A stretch of 64,000 nucleotides of DNA from Dimorphilus gyrociliatus (Eukaryota; Annelida; Polychaeta; Dinophilidae): positions 1,232,916-1,296,915 of the forward strand of contig CAJFCJ010000020.1 of NCBI GenBank assembly GCA_904063045.1. The letters are read 5' to 3'. The notes under the pieces were generated by a model. The model ran no database searches and had not been told where the DNA came from. It saw nothing but the letters and a program-made list of their open reading frames with translations. Shown piece after piece: positions 11,161-27,209 of the stretch; positions within the stretch are counted from its first letter, which is position 1, and each line of letters starts with the position of its first letter. The position numbers were made by a program, and so were the translations under genes.

Positions 11161-14049
11161 ATGCAGGTCTCTAATCCAAACGATGTAAAAATATATAATC
11201 TGAGCGTTGGAAAATCATTACCGGAGGTAAATGACAATTTTTTAAATTTAAGAGCGATAATAGAGTGAATTTACTTACAGTGGCTTTCTGATAGAGCTAA
11301 AAGAAATTTATTAAAAAAAGATATAGGTAAATATCCTATATAATGCATAATGCTAACCCAATTCTATAATATTTTCATATTCCTATATTTATGAAGATGT
11401 CAGAAGACGTATTGAACTTATTCAAGATTTTGAGATGCCTACAGTTAGCAATTGCATCCAAATCACACCAGACAAACAATATATACTAGTGACTGGTAAT
11501 ATATCCTAAACTTTAATTATATTTCCTTATCTCTAACTAAATCCAGGGATATATAAGCCTCGTGTCAAATGTTATGATGTTAATCAACTATCTTTGAAAT
11601 TTGACCGAGGAATGGACGAAGAAGTCGCTCAGTTTCAAATAATATCAGAAGATTACTCGAAAATGGTATTTCTACAGGTAGATAGATTTGTTGAAATACA
11701 TGCTCAGGATGCTAAATACTATAGACTCAGACTACCAAGAGTTTGTAGAGATTTTCGATACCATAAACCAAGTTGTGATTTATATTTTGTAGGAAAAAGG
11801 TAGAACCTTTAGCAACATTTTTTTAATTTATTTAAACAAGTTCGTTGTTTATTTTTTAGCGACGAAATATACAGATTGAATTTAGAACAAGGAAAATTTG
11901 TTACTTCATTACAAACAGATGCTACGTAACTATTGAATATGTTATAATCCCAAAAATACCTCCATTAATTATATATTTCAAAATTCTAGAGATATAAATT
12001 GTTGTGATATTAACCCTCTTCATGATCTGTTTACTTGTGGAACAACAGAGGTTTCTTTTTTTATATAAGCCTAATTAGGATTTTTATTAATTCTGTGTTT
12101 CCTATACAAGGGCCATGTTGAATGTTGGGATCCAAGAACTAGGAGGAGGGCTGCTAAACTTGATTGCGGCTTAAGTACTCTCATGGAAAACGATATTGAG
12201 TACGTTAAATAACTTATTTTCAATCAAATTTTTCTTCAAAATTCCAAAAATATTAGCACAAAGAAAGTTCCGGCGATTACTCATATCAAACATCGAGATG
12301 GACTAAACATGGCTGTTGGAACGTCGACCGGTCACATTCTTCTATATGATATCCGATCTAGTAAACCTTTATTGGTAAAAGATCACAACTATGGCTTGCC
12401 CATTAAAAGTATCAACTTTAAGAGTGATCCAGATTTAGTTTTGTCTTCTGATACGAAAATTTTAAAATTATGGCATAGAAATACGGTAAGTCACAAATGA
12501 AATCGTAAATCAAATATATTTAATCACTCTATTAATATTAGGGTCAAGCATATACTTCAATTGAACCGGGAAGTAATCTAAATGCCTGCTGTACTTTTCC
12601 CGATAGTGGTCTTATTTTTATGGCAAACGAAGCTCCGAAAGTTTTGGCTTATTATATTCCCGTTTGTCTATTAAGTTAAAGCGGCTTAATTATAGTTATC
12701 TAGGTTTTTTTTACAAATAGGCTTTAGGAGCAGCTCCCAAATGGTGTTCTTTCTTAGACAACTTGACAGAAGAACTAGAAGAAGATCCAGAACCTACAGT
12801 TTATGATGACTACAAATTTGTAACCAGAACAGAACTGGAATCATTACATTTAAGTCATTTAATTGGCTCTAAAATGTTACGAGCCTACATGCATGGTTAT
12901 TTTATGGATCTAAGGCTATACAATAAAGCCAAATCAATAATTCAGCCATTTAAATATACTGAATACAAGAAAGCTAAGATTAAGGAAAAGATTGAGAAAG
13001 AGCGAGAAGAAAGAGTTAAAGTAAAGGTAAGTAAAGATATATGTTTTTTTAAATAATAGAACATCACAGAAAACTAACATAACGCATTCAAATCAGAAAC
13101 TGCCTAATGTCAACAAAGCTCTTGCTGAAAAGTTAACATTTGCAGAACAGGAAGGAAGCAAGAAAGAGAAATTGGTTAATATTTTTCTTCTAATTTATAA
13201 TTAAGATACTAAAAGATACTAAAAATATATTTTATTTTAGAGAGCTGAAACTTTACTTAAAGACGACCGTTTCTCCAAAATATTTAAAGATCCTGCTTTC
13301 CAAGTTGATGAAGAATCGGAAGAATATAGGTTATTGAATCCTGTAGTTTCGAAACTAGATAAAAAGAAAAAAAAGAGTACGCTGCAGGATCAATTTGAAG
13401 AAGTTGAAGACGAATCAGAATCTGAGAGCTCTGATGACGATCGACAATGGACTGAAGAAGTTAAAAAGCAATACAGGTAATAATTATATATGTTTCATCG
13501 TCTCAAGTTAACAAAATTATTTTTTTTATATATATCTAGAGAGATTGCTAGAGCGAAGAAAGGCGAAAAAATGAGAGAGAGAGATGATTTACGAGACGAA
13601 GACTTAACAATAAGGAAAACTAAACTTATGTCACTAAAGGATAATCATTTTGAAACTGACAGTCGGGAAGCGAAGCGAAAAAGAAAGCTTGCAAAGTAAG
13701 AGTTGATATTCTGACGAAAATTGTTCATTGACACAAAATGTTTAATTTCTTTTTAGGAAAACTTTAGGAGAATTGGTGAAAGAAGAGAATGAAGGAGGTA
13801 TGATTAGTCAGAGAAGAAACATGTCTGGAAATATTGAGATGACATTTTCGTTAAGAAAGGTACTTAAAAATTCACAAACTTTTAGTTGAATACGTTTAAT
13901 ATAATTTTTCAAATTGCTTATAGAATAAAAAGGATGAAGAGCAGAAAGAAGCTTTGCGAGAACATCGAAAAGAAAGACAGAAAATAAGAAGATCGGCCGG
14001 CCATCTTACTAGAGGGAGAGGAAAATCAAATTTTTGGAAGAGAACTTAA
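11161..14049 (+). CDS. NOL10: nucleolar protein 10 (NOL10), WD-repeat ribosome biogenesis factor
   Basis: Nucleolar factor for 18S rRNA/small-subunit maturation (yeast Enp2). Fifteen exons: 11161-11226, 11281-11326, 11397-11495, 11547-11799, 11860-11925, 11990-12050, 12111-12199, 12257-12485, 12542-12661, 12721-13026, 13097-13174, 13241-13476, 13540-13695, 13757-13859, 13924-14049; 677 residues, close to the human 688. The N terminus MQVSNPNDVKIYNLSVGKSL is nearly that of vertebrate NOL10. Other conserved blocks are ELIQDFEMPTVSN, KPSCDLYFVG, GLPIKS, NLTEELEEDPE, YDDYKFVTR, LRAYMHGYFMDLRLY and FQVDEESEEYRLLNP. The N-terminal half is a WD40 propeller; the C-terminal half is charged coiled coil with KERQKIRRSAGHL near the end. 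Introns are mostly 50-70 bp. The SCAP stop lies 137 bp downstream on the other strand. Confidence 0.97.
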
Positions 14050-14186
14050 TTGTTAAAGTTGTAGATTTCTTGTACATAAAATATAATTTAGAAAAAGAGT
14101 TAATTTAATTGTACAAAGAAAATTCTTACACATGAAAAATTCTAGTCTATAAGGCAAAACAGAAAAAAAAACAAAATAATATAAGT

Positions 14187-17100
14187 TTATTCGGTTTTCA
14201 AAATGGGCAAATCGATAACCCGGAGCTGATAACCAATTGAACATACAATTGATCCATCTGTCAACTGCTGAATATTAGTAACTTTTTCTGAAGAGTTATC
14301 AAATTTCAAACCCATCTTGAATTTAACCGAGGCAGTGTCCCAGATTTCGATTGATTCACAAAATCCTAGTACAAAAAAACGGGCAGAGAGAAGAGTAGAA
14401 GATATCTCATTTGAAGAGGCGCATTCGCCAATTTTCCCTGTGTCTCTATCACAGACATAGACTTTATCTTTGTCCGTTGCAATGACCATAGCAGTTTGAT
14501 TAGCAGATATATGTAAAATACAGCCTGAAAATGTACTCCTTAACCATCTGGTGCATGTTCCAGTTGACACATCCCAGAAACGAATGTGGCCATCGGAGCA
14601 AATGCTCATTGCGCCATGTTCATCAAGATATACTTTAGTAATAGGAGATGAATGCCCACGTAGGTTAAATTTAATATTAAAGGTATCAAGATGAATAACT
14701 TTAACGGCTTCATCTCGGCCACCAGTAAGGAGATGAGAGCGAAATTTTGAAATTGAAGTGATTTCAGTCCTATGTGCCTGTATCGTTTTGTGACAATCAT
14801 TATCGTCAAAAACAGTGATTGTGCCATTCAGTCTGGCAGCTAAGCAAGTTTTGCTGCTTATGGATACATAGGTAACACCGGATCTGCTATCAGAATACTC
14901 AAACAGCAAATTACCGCTCATCATGTCCCATATTTCAATGACTCCATCCTCACAACCTGCGGCCGCTTTACTTTCAAATAAGTCAATGCACCATATACTA
15001 GGAGCTGACTTACAAGAGTCTTCCTCCTCGGTCAGAACAGATGAAGAAGAAGTCTTTAAGTTTGAAAATTCTCGTGATAGTCGTTGAACATTATCATTTG
15101 TAACGTTAAAGTCATAATGAATTCCATCTAAAGCAGGTTCTGGTTTAGGTCTTTTTCGAAATGATGTATGCCGTTTAACAACAGTCTTTCGATCAATTGT
15201 ATTCAAACAACGACTAGCCAATGAGTCGAATAAAGCAAGTTTTCCAGAGAGACAGCAGGATAAGATAAAAGTACCATCAACAGCCATTAAATCTATTGAA
15301 CATGAGTGACTAATAAGGACTTTTGGTTCTCCATTTAGAGTGACATTTCTATCTACTGGTTTTTTGCCATACCACCAATCACGTTGGGATTTTTCATATC
15401 GTCTGGAGCACATAAAGCGACATAATCCAGCGCACATGTAAGCTATTATTACCGACGAAAGTATGACGAAAACGATGGTAACAACTAGTTCCTTCTGAGT
15501 GTTCGGATAAAATCGTATCATATCTTCTTCTTCTGAATTCTCTGTTTTATCGTCATTGGAAGTTTCAGATCTTCCTTCTTCTTGGTGTCTCAATTCAACT
15601 GCTTCATTAGGTGTTTGAATGACCGAAAAATGGCGTGACGGCAAAACGGATATATAGCGACCATCTAATGAAATATTATAATATGAAAATAAACCAGGGA
15701 AATGATTATGAGATAGAGAACGCCACTGTTCGAAGTTAGAATGGGTCAATTGTTGTTTAAGGATGTCATCAGGAGTTATCTGAGGTTTTAAGTCCGGACC
15801 AACAGATATAAAACCCGCTATTTTCCCCATAAGACCACTCTTATATAAAAATAGTATCACCCAAACTATGAAGCAAACCATTAAAGCTCTTTGCATAAGC
15901 CTAGTTCTAGCTAAAAAGTCCATGACACGTATTCTTTTAGCTTGACGAGGTACATAATGAAATTGTGGACCGCTTTGTTTACCAACGTAATTTGACGATT
16001 TTGAAAGTCGTCTCGCACTTGGCGAGGTCGCTGATGAACTGCCAAATATGGATTTGACGGGACATTCAAACACAGGTAATGGATCATCTTTTTCATTGGT
16101 TACTCTTAATTCGGTTTGATGTTTAGCTAAATCGGAAAGCTAAACAAATAATATTATCAGTAAGCTAATTAGCTCAAATAATTTTAGCCAAAAGTTCTAC
16201 CTCAAGTCTACGCATATCAACAGATAAGACAGTTGCATAAAAAAACATTTGCAGAAAAAAATCTGTAAGCAGACCAACAACGGCGAATAGGCAGAATTCC
16301 TGAAAAAAAAGATATTTTATTACTCATGGGTAAATAGTGTCATCTTTTCGAAATTTTTCATTCTCTTGATAAGGTTAATCATTTTAGAAATACGAGTGTT
16401 ATCCTACTTAATTTCTACACGTGCACCAAATAGATAAGATTTAGGAACATGTTAAAAAATACCGAAGTCTGTGTTAAATATACACAGGGATATTTTTAGA
16501 ACTAAATCGTACGATATTATTGTTAGTACCTGTATTGCCTGTACGAATGTTGCAAAACCAGCAGCCAAAATTGTTAATTCTATAATAAGATTTTTAAATA
16601 TCGGCCATCCTTCCTTTCTTAGACCCTTTGCTACACGATATTTGACTTCAATATCAAATGGTGTTGATACAACCGATTTCGTAACAACAATTGTATTTTC
16701 AATTCCAATAATAACGACCAAATATGGTAAGATTTCGCTGAATGATTATTTTATTATAAATACAAAGTATTTATTTCATTATAATTTATCCAACAAACCT
16801 TCCACTAAGAGTTGGTGACATTCCAAAAAAAGTACATATACCAATTGACATTAATAAAGAGCTTAGGACTGTAAAAACAGCGCTAAATGCCAAACCCCAT
16901 TTAGATTTTACCATCTCAATTTTACCTATTATAAATACACAACATTTAAAAAGCAAACTTCAACTTGATCTTCAGTTTAAAGTTAATTAATAAAAGTTCA
17001 TATTGAAAGTTTTACTTACTGACTGAGAAATATAAGTACAGGAAGAGGAATATATATGGAAGAATAAGGGGCGTATAGTCAACTAATAAATTTTTATTTT

Positions 17101-18095
17101 TGAAATGAAGATGGACGACATCATTTATTTCGGATTGATTAAAAGATATAGAAAGTGGATAACTTTTTCTTAAGTATTCATCCAATTGTCTCAAGTATTC
17201 GGTATTTGGCTTTTTCAAAAACAATGTAAAAGCAAATGAAATGATTCTTTGACGGTTCCTAAAGTATATTCGATTTATACCGGTAACCGATAATGGCAAA
17301 CCGAACAGATGGTCTGAAAATGAATATCACTTTTATATGCTTACTCTAAATAACTGATTCATTTAAAATAAACCTCTGATATTTGGAGGATTTTCCAAAA
17401 TGCTACCATAATTATTAAAAATCGTTTTAATAATCTCAGCATCTTCCATAAACCTATTTTATTATAATGTTATACTGTATAAATAGTTATTTGAATACAA
17501 GACATTCCTTTACTTAATATACCTGTATTTATTATTTCCCCAGAAGTTTGTTGGAGAAAGAATTAGGCATCCAGATTCTGGGAGTATATTCAGTTTCTTA
17601 ATAGCATCTATAGTTTGCGAGGCATGATAACATACGTCAGATAAAGTTAATGTTGAAGCATTTCCCCTGCAGAATAATATTGCTTTGTTAATAGAATGAC
17701 AGAAATTAAAAATGAACAATTTCGTACGCGTTGACTGCTTGAAAATTACGAATTTGGTCAAGAATATCGAATGCTTTAGATATAGTTGCTCTGAAAGCAT
17801 CTGTCTTTACTAAGAGTTTCTTATTCCATGGAGAAACAGTCGTCTTGAAAACGAATTGAGTAGCATATACATAGGGGTAACCATTGAACCAACTTGGTCC
17901 AGAACCCTGATATTGATCGTCAATATGAGTTTGATATTCCAACGGTGCGTTACTAAGATATGATAACCCCGTAAGGGGATACCAAGTAATCAGCAATATA
18001 GATATAACAAATGTTATTATAGCAAAAGGGTGGCTGGCACAGACTAAACCGTGGTAATAAAAGATTGATGATACTTTGTTTTGTAGTCGCTGCAT
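14187..18095 (-). CDS. SCAP: SREBP cleavage-activating protein (SCAP)
   Basis: Sterol sensor that escorts SREBP from ER to Golgi. Eight exons on the minus strand: 18095-17728, 17666-17523, 17453-17374, 17313-17020, 16925-16799, 16737-16530, 16299-16201, 16139-14187; 1090 residues. The N terminus ([17 protein letters not shown]) aligns with human SCAP and is followed by a luminal loop and a sterol-sensing domain containing [10 protein letters not shown] and [20 protein letters not shown]. The COPII-binding MELADL motif is represented by LELSDL, whose codons straddle the junction 16201/16139. The large last exon carries a luminal loop ([17 protein letters not shown]), the last membrane helix, and WD40 repeats ([20 protein letters not shown]). 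The stop codon TAA is embedded in the poly(A) signal AATAAA (14191-14186). Confidence 0.96.
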
Positions 18096-18815
18096 TCAGT
18101 CTGAAAGAGCGAAAATAATGATATTAGCAATTATAGTTTCTCATTGTCATACAGTTAGTGTGATCGACTAATTAGATAACATAGTTTAAAGGTATTCTAT
18201 AGATGAAATAAAGCAGAAAAATAAAACATTATTCAAGGATAAAGTACAGCAATCTTTCCTATCTTATTGGTATAACTTTTTTGTTAATTTATAAAGAACT
18301 GATGAGTCAGATTTAGGCTCTAGTAAATAACTGATAAAAAAACTAAAAAACAGATTTCTACTATTTTTCGCTCACCATTTAAAGAAAGCTTTTTCGAGAG
18401 GTTAACAAATGCGTCGTTGGAAGTTAAATTCATGAAACACCATAAAAAAGCAACTGTCTGTAATTTATGTATTTTGAATGATTTACAGCGTGTACACTAC
18501 ATGAATTTTAAGTGAAACTCTTAAATTTCCGATTTAACAGAACCACAGGAAAACTCTGTCGCTAAATTTAAAGAAACATATATTTTACGGTAATGTTTTG
18601 CATATCTACCGGAGCGATATTAGGCAGTTTCGTAATATTTCAAAATCGTTTTTTTAAATAGTTGTAGCTTATATGCTACTTAACTATATGTTTTCTTTTA
18701 TTAAACACGTACCAAATACCCCATAGTATTTAGATAATTTTTGGTAGGATTTTTTAATTCTTCTTTGTGATTTACAAATGGATATGGTATAATTTCTGCT
18801 GAGCGATAAAGAGTT
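18096..18815. other. divergent SCAP/DHX34 intergenic region
   Basis: About 720 bp between two genes transcribed away from each other, so it should hold both promoters. I see no coding region and no confident core element. Confidence 0.5.
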
Positions 18816-21800
18816 ATGGGAAAATATAAGAAATATAGAAAAGAGGCAAGAAACTATGCGAAAGAAGTAAGCAACGAACGAAATGATGAAGATAATAAAT
18901 CAGATAGAAACGAAGATGACGATGAACAAGATCATTCAACTGAAGATCCTCGATCATACTATAAATCCTCGTTATCTTCTTCTAAGCAACAAGAAAAAGA
19001 ACAAAAAATTCCTTGCTCTTGGGACAGATACAGAACTTCTCTTCGCAAAATGTTCTTTACGGAAAGTGAAATCATATCAGGGTAAATATGATTAAGTTCT
19101 CTATAACATATATAATAAATAATTTTCTAAATTCATTTTAGTGAAAAAGAAGAAGAAGACTTCTGGGCATTTTTAAGGAAATATGAAGCTTTTCAAAAAA
19201 AACGAGGACAGAACAAGTCTTACAAAGGTAAGGTTAATTATTTCATTAGAAATATAAAATATAAAAGAAACTGATTTAATTAACAATTTTAGATGAAGAT
19301 AACTCAAGAAAATTATCTAAAAAATTTTCTCTACCTCTAAATTATGAAAAAAAGTTCAAAATGAACTATTCCCTATCAAGACATGCGCTAAAATATTTAG
19401 CCGTCTCCCAAAGAGACTATGGTAAGGGTTATAATGAAAGTTATAAATTTAATTGTAAATTCTTTCAGATAGAGGTTTAACCGACGAAAAAATTAAGGAG
19501 TTTAAGCAAATTCTCCTTTATTATGTGGATTTTTGTCAAAAAGCAAAATTTGCAAAAGTTCAAAAGCTTAGAGAAGATCAAAGAAATTTGCCTATATTTG
19601 CTTATAAGGAGAAAATCCTAGAGGAAATAAAGCAAAATCAAGTTGTAGTGGTGGCTGGAGATACTGGATGCGGAAAATCGACCCAAATACCACAGTATTT
19701 ATTAGAGGCTGGTTACTCTAATATTGCTTGTACACAACCACGAAGAATTGCGTGCATATCCCTATCAAAACGTGTTGGTTATGAAACATTTAATGAATAT
19801 CGCACTCAAGTTGCATATCAAGTAATTGAAATTATATCTTCTATATCTCTGATAAATCTTGCTTATATTATTTATCATTTTAGGTTCGTTTTGAAAAAAG
19901 CAGAACTAAAGCAACAAGAATTCTTTTCTTAACTGAAGGTTTATTGTTACGCCAACTTCAGAATGATCCTCTCTTATCTCAGTATAGCGTAGTTGTTATT
20001 GACGAAGTGAGCTGAAAATTAAAAATTTTGGATTTTTATAACTAACTTTTCAAATTTTAGGTTCACGAGAGGCACATTCATACTGATTTTCTTTTGGGTA
20101 TTATGCGCTGTATCATGTTACAAAGAACAGATTTAAAGATTGTTTTAATGTCGGCTACTATTAACATCGATTTATTTAGTTCTTATTTTGAAGACTGTCC
20201 AGTTTTAAGAGTTCCTGGAAGGTTATATCCTATAACATTGAACTATAAGCCCATTGGCATAGAAGAGAAAGCTAGCAGAAGTGAGAGACTCAATCCTGGT
20301 CCTTATATTCGTATTTTACAACTGATTGATCACAAGTATCCTGCAAATGAAAGAGGTGATTTGTTAATGTTTTTGAGTGGTATGGCAGAAATAATGGCTG
20401 TTGTTGAGGCTGCTCGAGCTTACTCAGAACACAATAAGAGATGGATTATTCTCCCTTTGCACAGTTCATTGTCTATAGAGGAACAAGACAAAGTGTTTGA
20501 CATTGCTCCCGATGGGGTTAGAAAGTGCATCGTTTCCACCAATATTGCAGAGACATCGGTAACAATAGATGGCGTCCGCTTTGTGGTTGATTCTGGTAAA
20601 GTTAAAGAGATGAGCTATGACTCAAAATGTTCTATGCAAAAACTTCAAGAATTTTGGATCAGTCGAGCCAGTGCAGAACAAGTAACAATCATTTTCAGTT
20701 TTATTTATTTTGTGACTTATTATAAATTTATGTAGCGTAAAGGAAGAGCAGGTCGAACTGGACCAGGTGTATGCTATAGGTTATATGCTGAATCGGATTA
20801 TGATGCATTCCAAGAGTATTCAACTCCCGAAATTAGACGAGTCCCCCTAGAGTCTTTGATTCTTCAAATGTGCGCTATGGGCTTAACAGATCCTCACAAG
20901 TAACTAAAAGTTTAATTCTTAATAGGAAAAGTTTTATTGTATAATCTATATCATACGAAAACAGGTTTCCTTTCATAGAACCTCCAGATTCTGCTTCTAT
21001 TGAAAATTCTGTAGTCTTTTTAAAAGAACAAGTAAGTTTGGCTATTACCTTGTTGAATTAATAAATTTCAATTGTCTCTAAATAATTTTATTAGAAAGCC
21101 CTTACGGAAAATGATGTATTGACACCGATAGGACAAATGTTGTCCCAACTACCTGTTGATGTTGTAATGGGAAAAATGCTAATCATGGGTTCTATATTTC
21201 GAGTAAGCTTAAATTAAAACTTAAATAAAAATTTACATAAAAGTTTAATAAACCTTTACAGATGATTGATCCAGTTCTCACAGTCGCAGCAGCTTTGAGC
21301 ATACAGTCCCCTTTTACAAGTAGGGCCCATACCGATCTCGAAGCTACAGTAATACTTTCAATTTATGAGATATTATACCAATAAAAGTAATAAAATTATT
21401 TAGGAAGCAAGGAAAGACCTGGAATCTGATCATGGTGATCCATTTGTATTGTTAAATTTATATGACGCTTGGTTGGAAATTAAAGCTGAAGGAAGTCAAA
21501 CAAAAAAATGGTGTAAACGACGCGGTCTTGAGGAACAAAGATTTTACGAATTAAGTAAATTACGTAAACAATTTCAGCAATTACTTCAGGTTTTAATTTC
21601 ACATTAAATTTCTATAAGTATGATTAAAAATTGTTCAAAATTGATTACTGAAGGACCATCAACTCATGCCAAAGGACATTTCTGAAAGTAATGAGTATAT
21701 GACAGCAGATGAGAGAAAAAAAAAACATGCTGAAAGGCGAATGTTACATAAATTAAAGAGAAAAGAACAGCAGAGTAGTAGAAAGCGTAAAATATTAAAA

Positions 21801-23430
21801 TTGGAGGATGATGTTTGTCTTTTTAAATTATTTTAAGTAAAAGTTTAAAAGATATAATGTATTTAATTCAGCGTTACGAATTAAGCGAAAATGAAGGAGA
21901 TAAGGATGAAAACTCTGGCGATATAAGAGATATCGAATTTAGATTAACTCATAATCTTGATAAATTGCAAAGCTCATCAGCTCGAAAAAGAAAATTAACT
22001 GCAAGAGATTACAACTTATTGAAAATAATCATATCAAGTGGTCTTTACCCTCAAGTTAGTATATTTATCTAAATATACTGTATAATTTTTCGCAGTTTAA
22101 AAAAATCGCTTGTACTTTCTATTTTTAAAAGATGGCGATAGCTGACAACCACAATAATTTCAAACCAAATAGTGAACAAGCATTCCATACTAAGGTATTT
22201 TATTTTTAGCCTTAAACAGACGTAATGATTTATAAATATAAACTGGGATAATGAGTCATATTTTCCAGAACAAGCAATTTGTTTTATTGCACCCTACTGG
22301 AACATTTTCGAGTAATCCGGAAGTTTTGCAGTTAAAACATCACGACATAAAAAAAGGATTAAACAAAAAGGATTTATATAGTAATAGTCATCAATTATTG
22401 GCTTATGTGTGGGTTTTTATATCTTAGCAATCGACCGTTCTATATATAATTTTAATTATAGATCACTCTTAGAAACAACTAAACCTTACCTAATGGGAAC
22501 CATGAGAGTTCCAGCTCTTCAAACCCTTTTACTATTCGCTTCATCTATCGATACAAATTCGAATTGTAGCAGGTAAGAGTATAATAGGTCTTTTCCTTAG
22601 TTCTTTTGAAAATTGAGTATTTAAGGATACTTTGTGACGGATGGATGGAATTAAAAATTGAAGATGTATCAGCTGCACAGAAGCTCGTTACTAATGTCGT
22701 AGCATTGAGAAATACTTGGTTAAAACTCATACAAATGAAATTGGATGATGCTTGGAATAAAACCGAGCAAGATACTATAGTTTACAGAAAAATGAAAAAA
22801 CTACAAGAAATTCTAACTGAAAAATTAGGAGATTTCCTTTCTTGTGATATTTCTTATTGTATAAGAAGAGTATTTGTTGCTGAGTTGAAAATCTCTTATC
22901 GAGGACCGGAAGAAGGTATTCTAAACAAACACTTCTATATACAATGACTGATATTTATCTCAATCAACTAATGTTTTATTACAGACTTTTCTGATATCAA
23001 TACTGAGAACAAACCGATTCATCCTCTCAAAGGCGGAATTAGAGTTAATGATTATTGGACTCACGCATGGTAAGTGGTAATAAACTAATTATAATGTAAT
23101 TATTTACTTATAAGGAAATATTTGTCTAATAGTTTATTAGAAGATTCGAATAGCTCCGCTGATTTGACGAGGTCTTACATGAAAAATTTATGGACCTGTC
23201 CATCTTGTAATCACGACTTCGCTTTTAATGTTCTTCAAAGGGTTAGTCATGAGGAGGATTGTTGTAAGAGCAAAGAAGAAGAAGCATGCAATGAACTAGA
23301 AGATAAGCTACGACAAGAAGGTCATGAAAAACTTCGGAAAAATTTCGAATGTGATAAATGTCAAAAGGAATTTAATTTTACGACTATTGAAGCATTAAAA
23401 CACAGGAAATTGTGTTCGATAGATAACTAA
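18816..23430 (+). CDS. DHX34: DEAH-box helicase DHX34
   Basis: DEAH helicase of the nonsense-mediated decay pathway (promotes UPF1 phosphorylation in vertebrates). Nineteen exons: 18816-19081, 19142-19227, 19293-19421, 19469-19821, 19884-20006, 20061-20681, 20736-20899, 20965-21031, 21095-21202, 21262-21348, 21404-21589, 21654-21812, 21872-22054, 22132-22194, 22269-22408, 22462-22572, 22626-22915, 22985-23069, 23115-23430; 1178 residues (human 1143). Walker A is GDTGCGKST; the box DEVH is split by the intron 20007-20060; [21 protein letters not shown] and [11 protein letters not shown] follow. DHX34-specific blocks include [21 protein letters not shown], and two C-terminal zinc-finger-like motifs, [10 protein letters not shown] and CDKCQKEF...HRKLC. 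The N terminus is basic and acidic low complexity. Confidence 0.97.
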
Positions 23431-23909
23431 CCTTTATTGGTCAGATATTTATATATTTATGCTTATATATTTATATTGTATATAAATAAGGAATATGCAT
23501 ATTTTATATATTTATGTATGATACTTTCAATTTCCTCCCTTCTTGGGTAAAAGCCAAAAACAAAAAGACAACATCACTCTGTACATTATATACAGTTTAT
23601 ACAAGTTATATATACTGTTTATACTGTTTTATGTATATATTATGCATCTATTTTTAAATATTATATATTTGTACAAAGCATTCTTGTATTACAGTATTAT
23701 ATTACAATACATATACTAAGTATATAGATTATTTGTCAACAACATATTGAACCAGACGGAATTGGAAGAAAGTAATTGAAGTAAATTGTATAAGATTTAG
23801 ACTTTTTGAAAATTCGCGCGCTTTAAAATATATTCAATGCGGTATCACAATGTCCTTAGGTTTGCGATAATAGGAGTTACTACTCGAGAAAACCGTATTA
23901 ACTATCATA
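23431..23909. other. DHX34 3' flank and NDUFV2 promoter
   Basis: AT-rich spacer of about 480 bp. A TTCGCGCGC string near 23814, about 95 bp upstream of the NDUFV2 start, is the only GC-rich patch. No gene is seen. Confidence 0.45.
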
Positions 23910-26081
<2,172 letters not shown>

Positions 26082-26435
26082 TATTTACCTAATTCTGAAT
26101 GGTAAATTGGGCTTGTCATGGTCTTATGTGTTTAAAATGTCTTGTTCTCTGAAATAAATTGATATATAGAACAAAATGCACTATAATTTGTACATTGATC
26201 GTTATAATATCATAAATGGAATATCGTCAGTCACGTTCAGTCATACTTAGTACTTTATGAGCACTAGATGCTTTTCTAGCCTTTATAGAGAAGCGAGACA
26301 GAGGTCTTAGGTATGAGCAATACTAATAATGCCATTTGCATATTTGAGACTGACAATATACATAAAGTCGTCAGCAGGTGTCGCTCCATATATATATATC
26401 GTTTCATAAAGATTTAAGTTCTCAAGTAATTCAGT
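26082..26435. other. NDUFV2 3' UTR and spacer with CTCF-like motif
   Basis: Contains AATAAA soon after the NDUFV2 stop (near 26152). TCAGCAGGTGTCGCTCC at about 26371-26387 differs by one key base from the CTCF core (CAGCAGGTGGCGCT). A short TA tract follows. No coding region. Confidence 0.45.
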
Positions 26436-27209
26436 ATGAGATTTTTTTTTCTAATCAGTCTTTTTTTGCTTAACTTGCTGCGAAATGCCGTTCAAGGTTA
26501 GTATGTTTGTCAACTTGACAAATTATTTACCTACAGAATATTTTTGTCAATTGTTCGTTGACAAATTCTTTCATTGAATTATTTACGATACCGTACGTTT
26601 ATTGTTGTTATCAATTTTATAGATCAATCTTTCCATGGATTACAATCGATAGATCTCAGTAAACTTGCTGAGAAGTTACTAGAAAGAAGAGGTAAATAAT
26701 ACAGTGAAGTTATATTTACTTTTTAGGGTGAAGATGACTTAATAGGAATAGTTCTTAAGCTGAACATAAAGCGTTTTAGACTAACATGGTTTGTTTAACT
26801 AAGGGGCGTTTGATATATTTATTAAGTTCAAGATTTAAAGTATTGTTAAAAGGTTACCTGTTTGCGATATAGAATTTTTACCGTTAAGTCCCTTTTAGGC
26901 CTTTTATTACGTTAGCTCCACTGTTTTTATCAGAAATTCAGAGGACTTTTGAAAAGATACAAAGGCAAAAGTTGGAAGATATATTAAGGAGATTGGAAGA
27001 AACGTCGCGGACTACTACGACGAAACCCATTGAAAGTACAAATGAAGAACTGCTAAGGCTATTAATAATGGTTCGGAAAGAGTTACAGTCTCATGGTATA
27101 TAATTTCAATATCAGTATATGAAAATAGAAATTAATTCATCATTTGTTCTAAAAAAAAACTATAGAAATTCAAAAGAAGTACGAAGAAATCCATCCTATC
27201 CGAGGGTGA
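26436..27209 (+). CDS. small secreted helical protein, possible peptide prohormone
   Basis: Four short exons, 26436-26496, 26623-26691, 26934-27095 and 27166-27209, assemble to 111 residues. All three introns are phase 1 with GT...AG ends, and the frame stays open only with this splicing. The first exon encodes a classical signal peptide (MRFFFLISLFLLNLLRNAV). The rest has no cysteine, is strongly helical and charged (IDLSKLAEKLLERR, FEKIQRQKLEDILRR), and carries dibasic sites RR, RR and KK. It ends KKYEEIHPIRG-stop, so a terminal Gly sits where an amidated peptide would be made. I do not recognise a family. A neuropeptide or hormone precursor is an inference from signal peptide, dibasic sites and terminal Gly; a plain secreted coiled-coil protein is the alternative. 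Confidence 0.6.
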
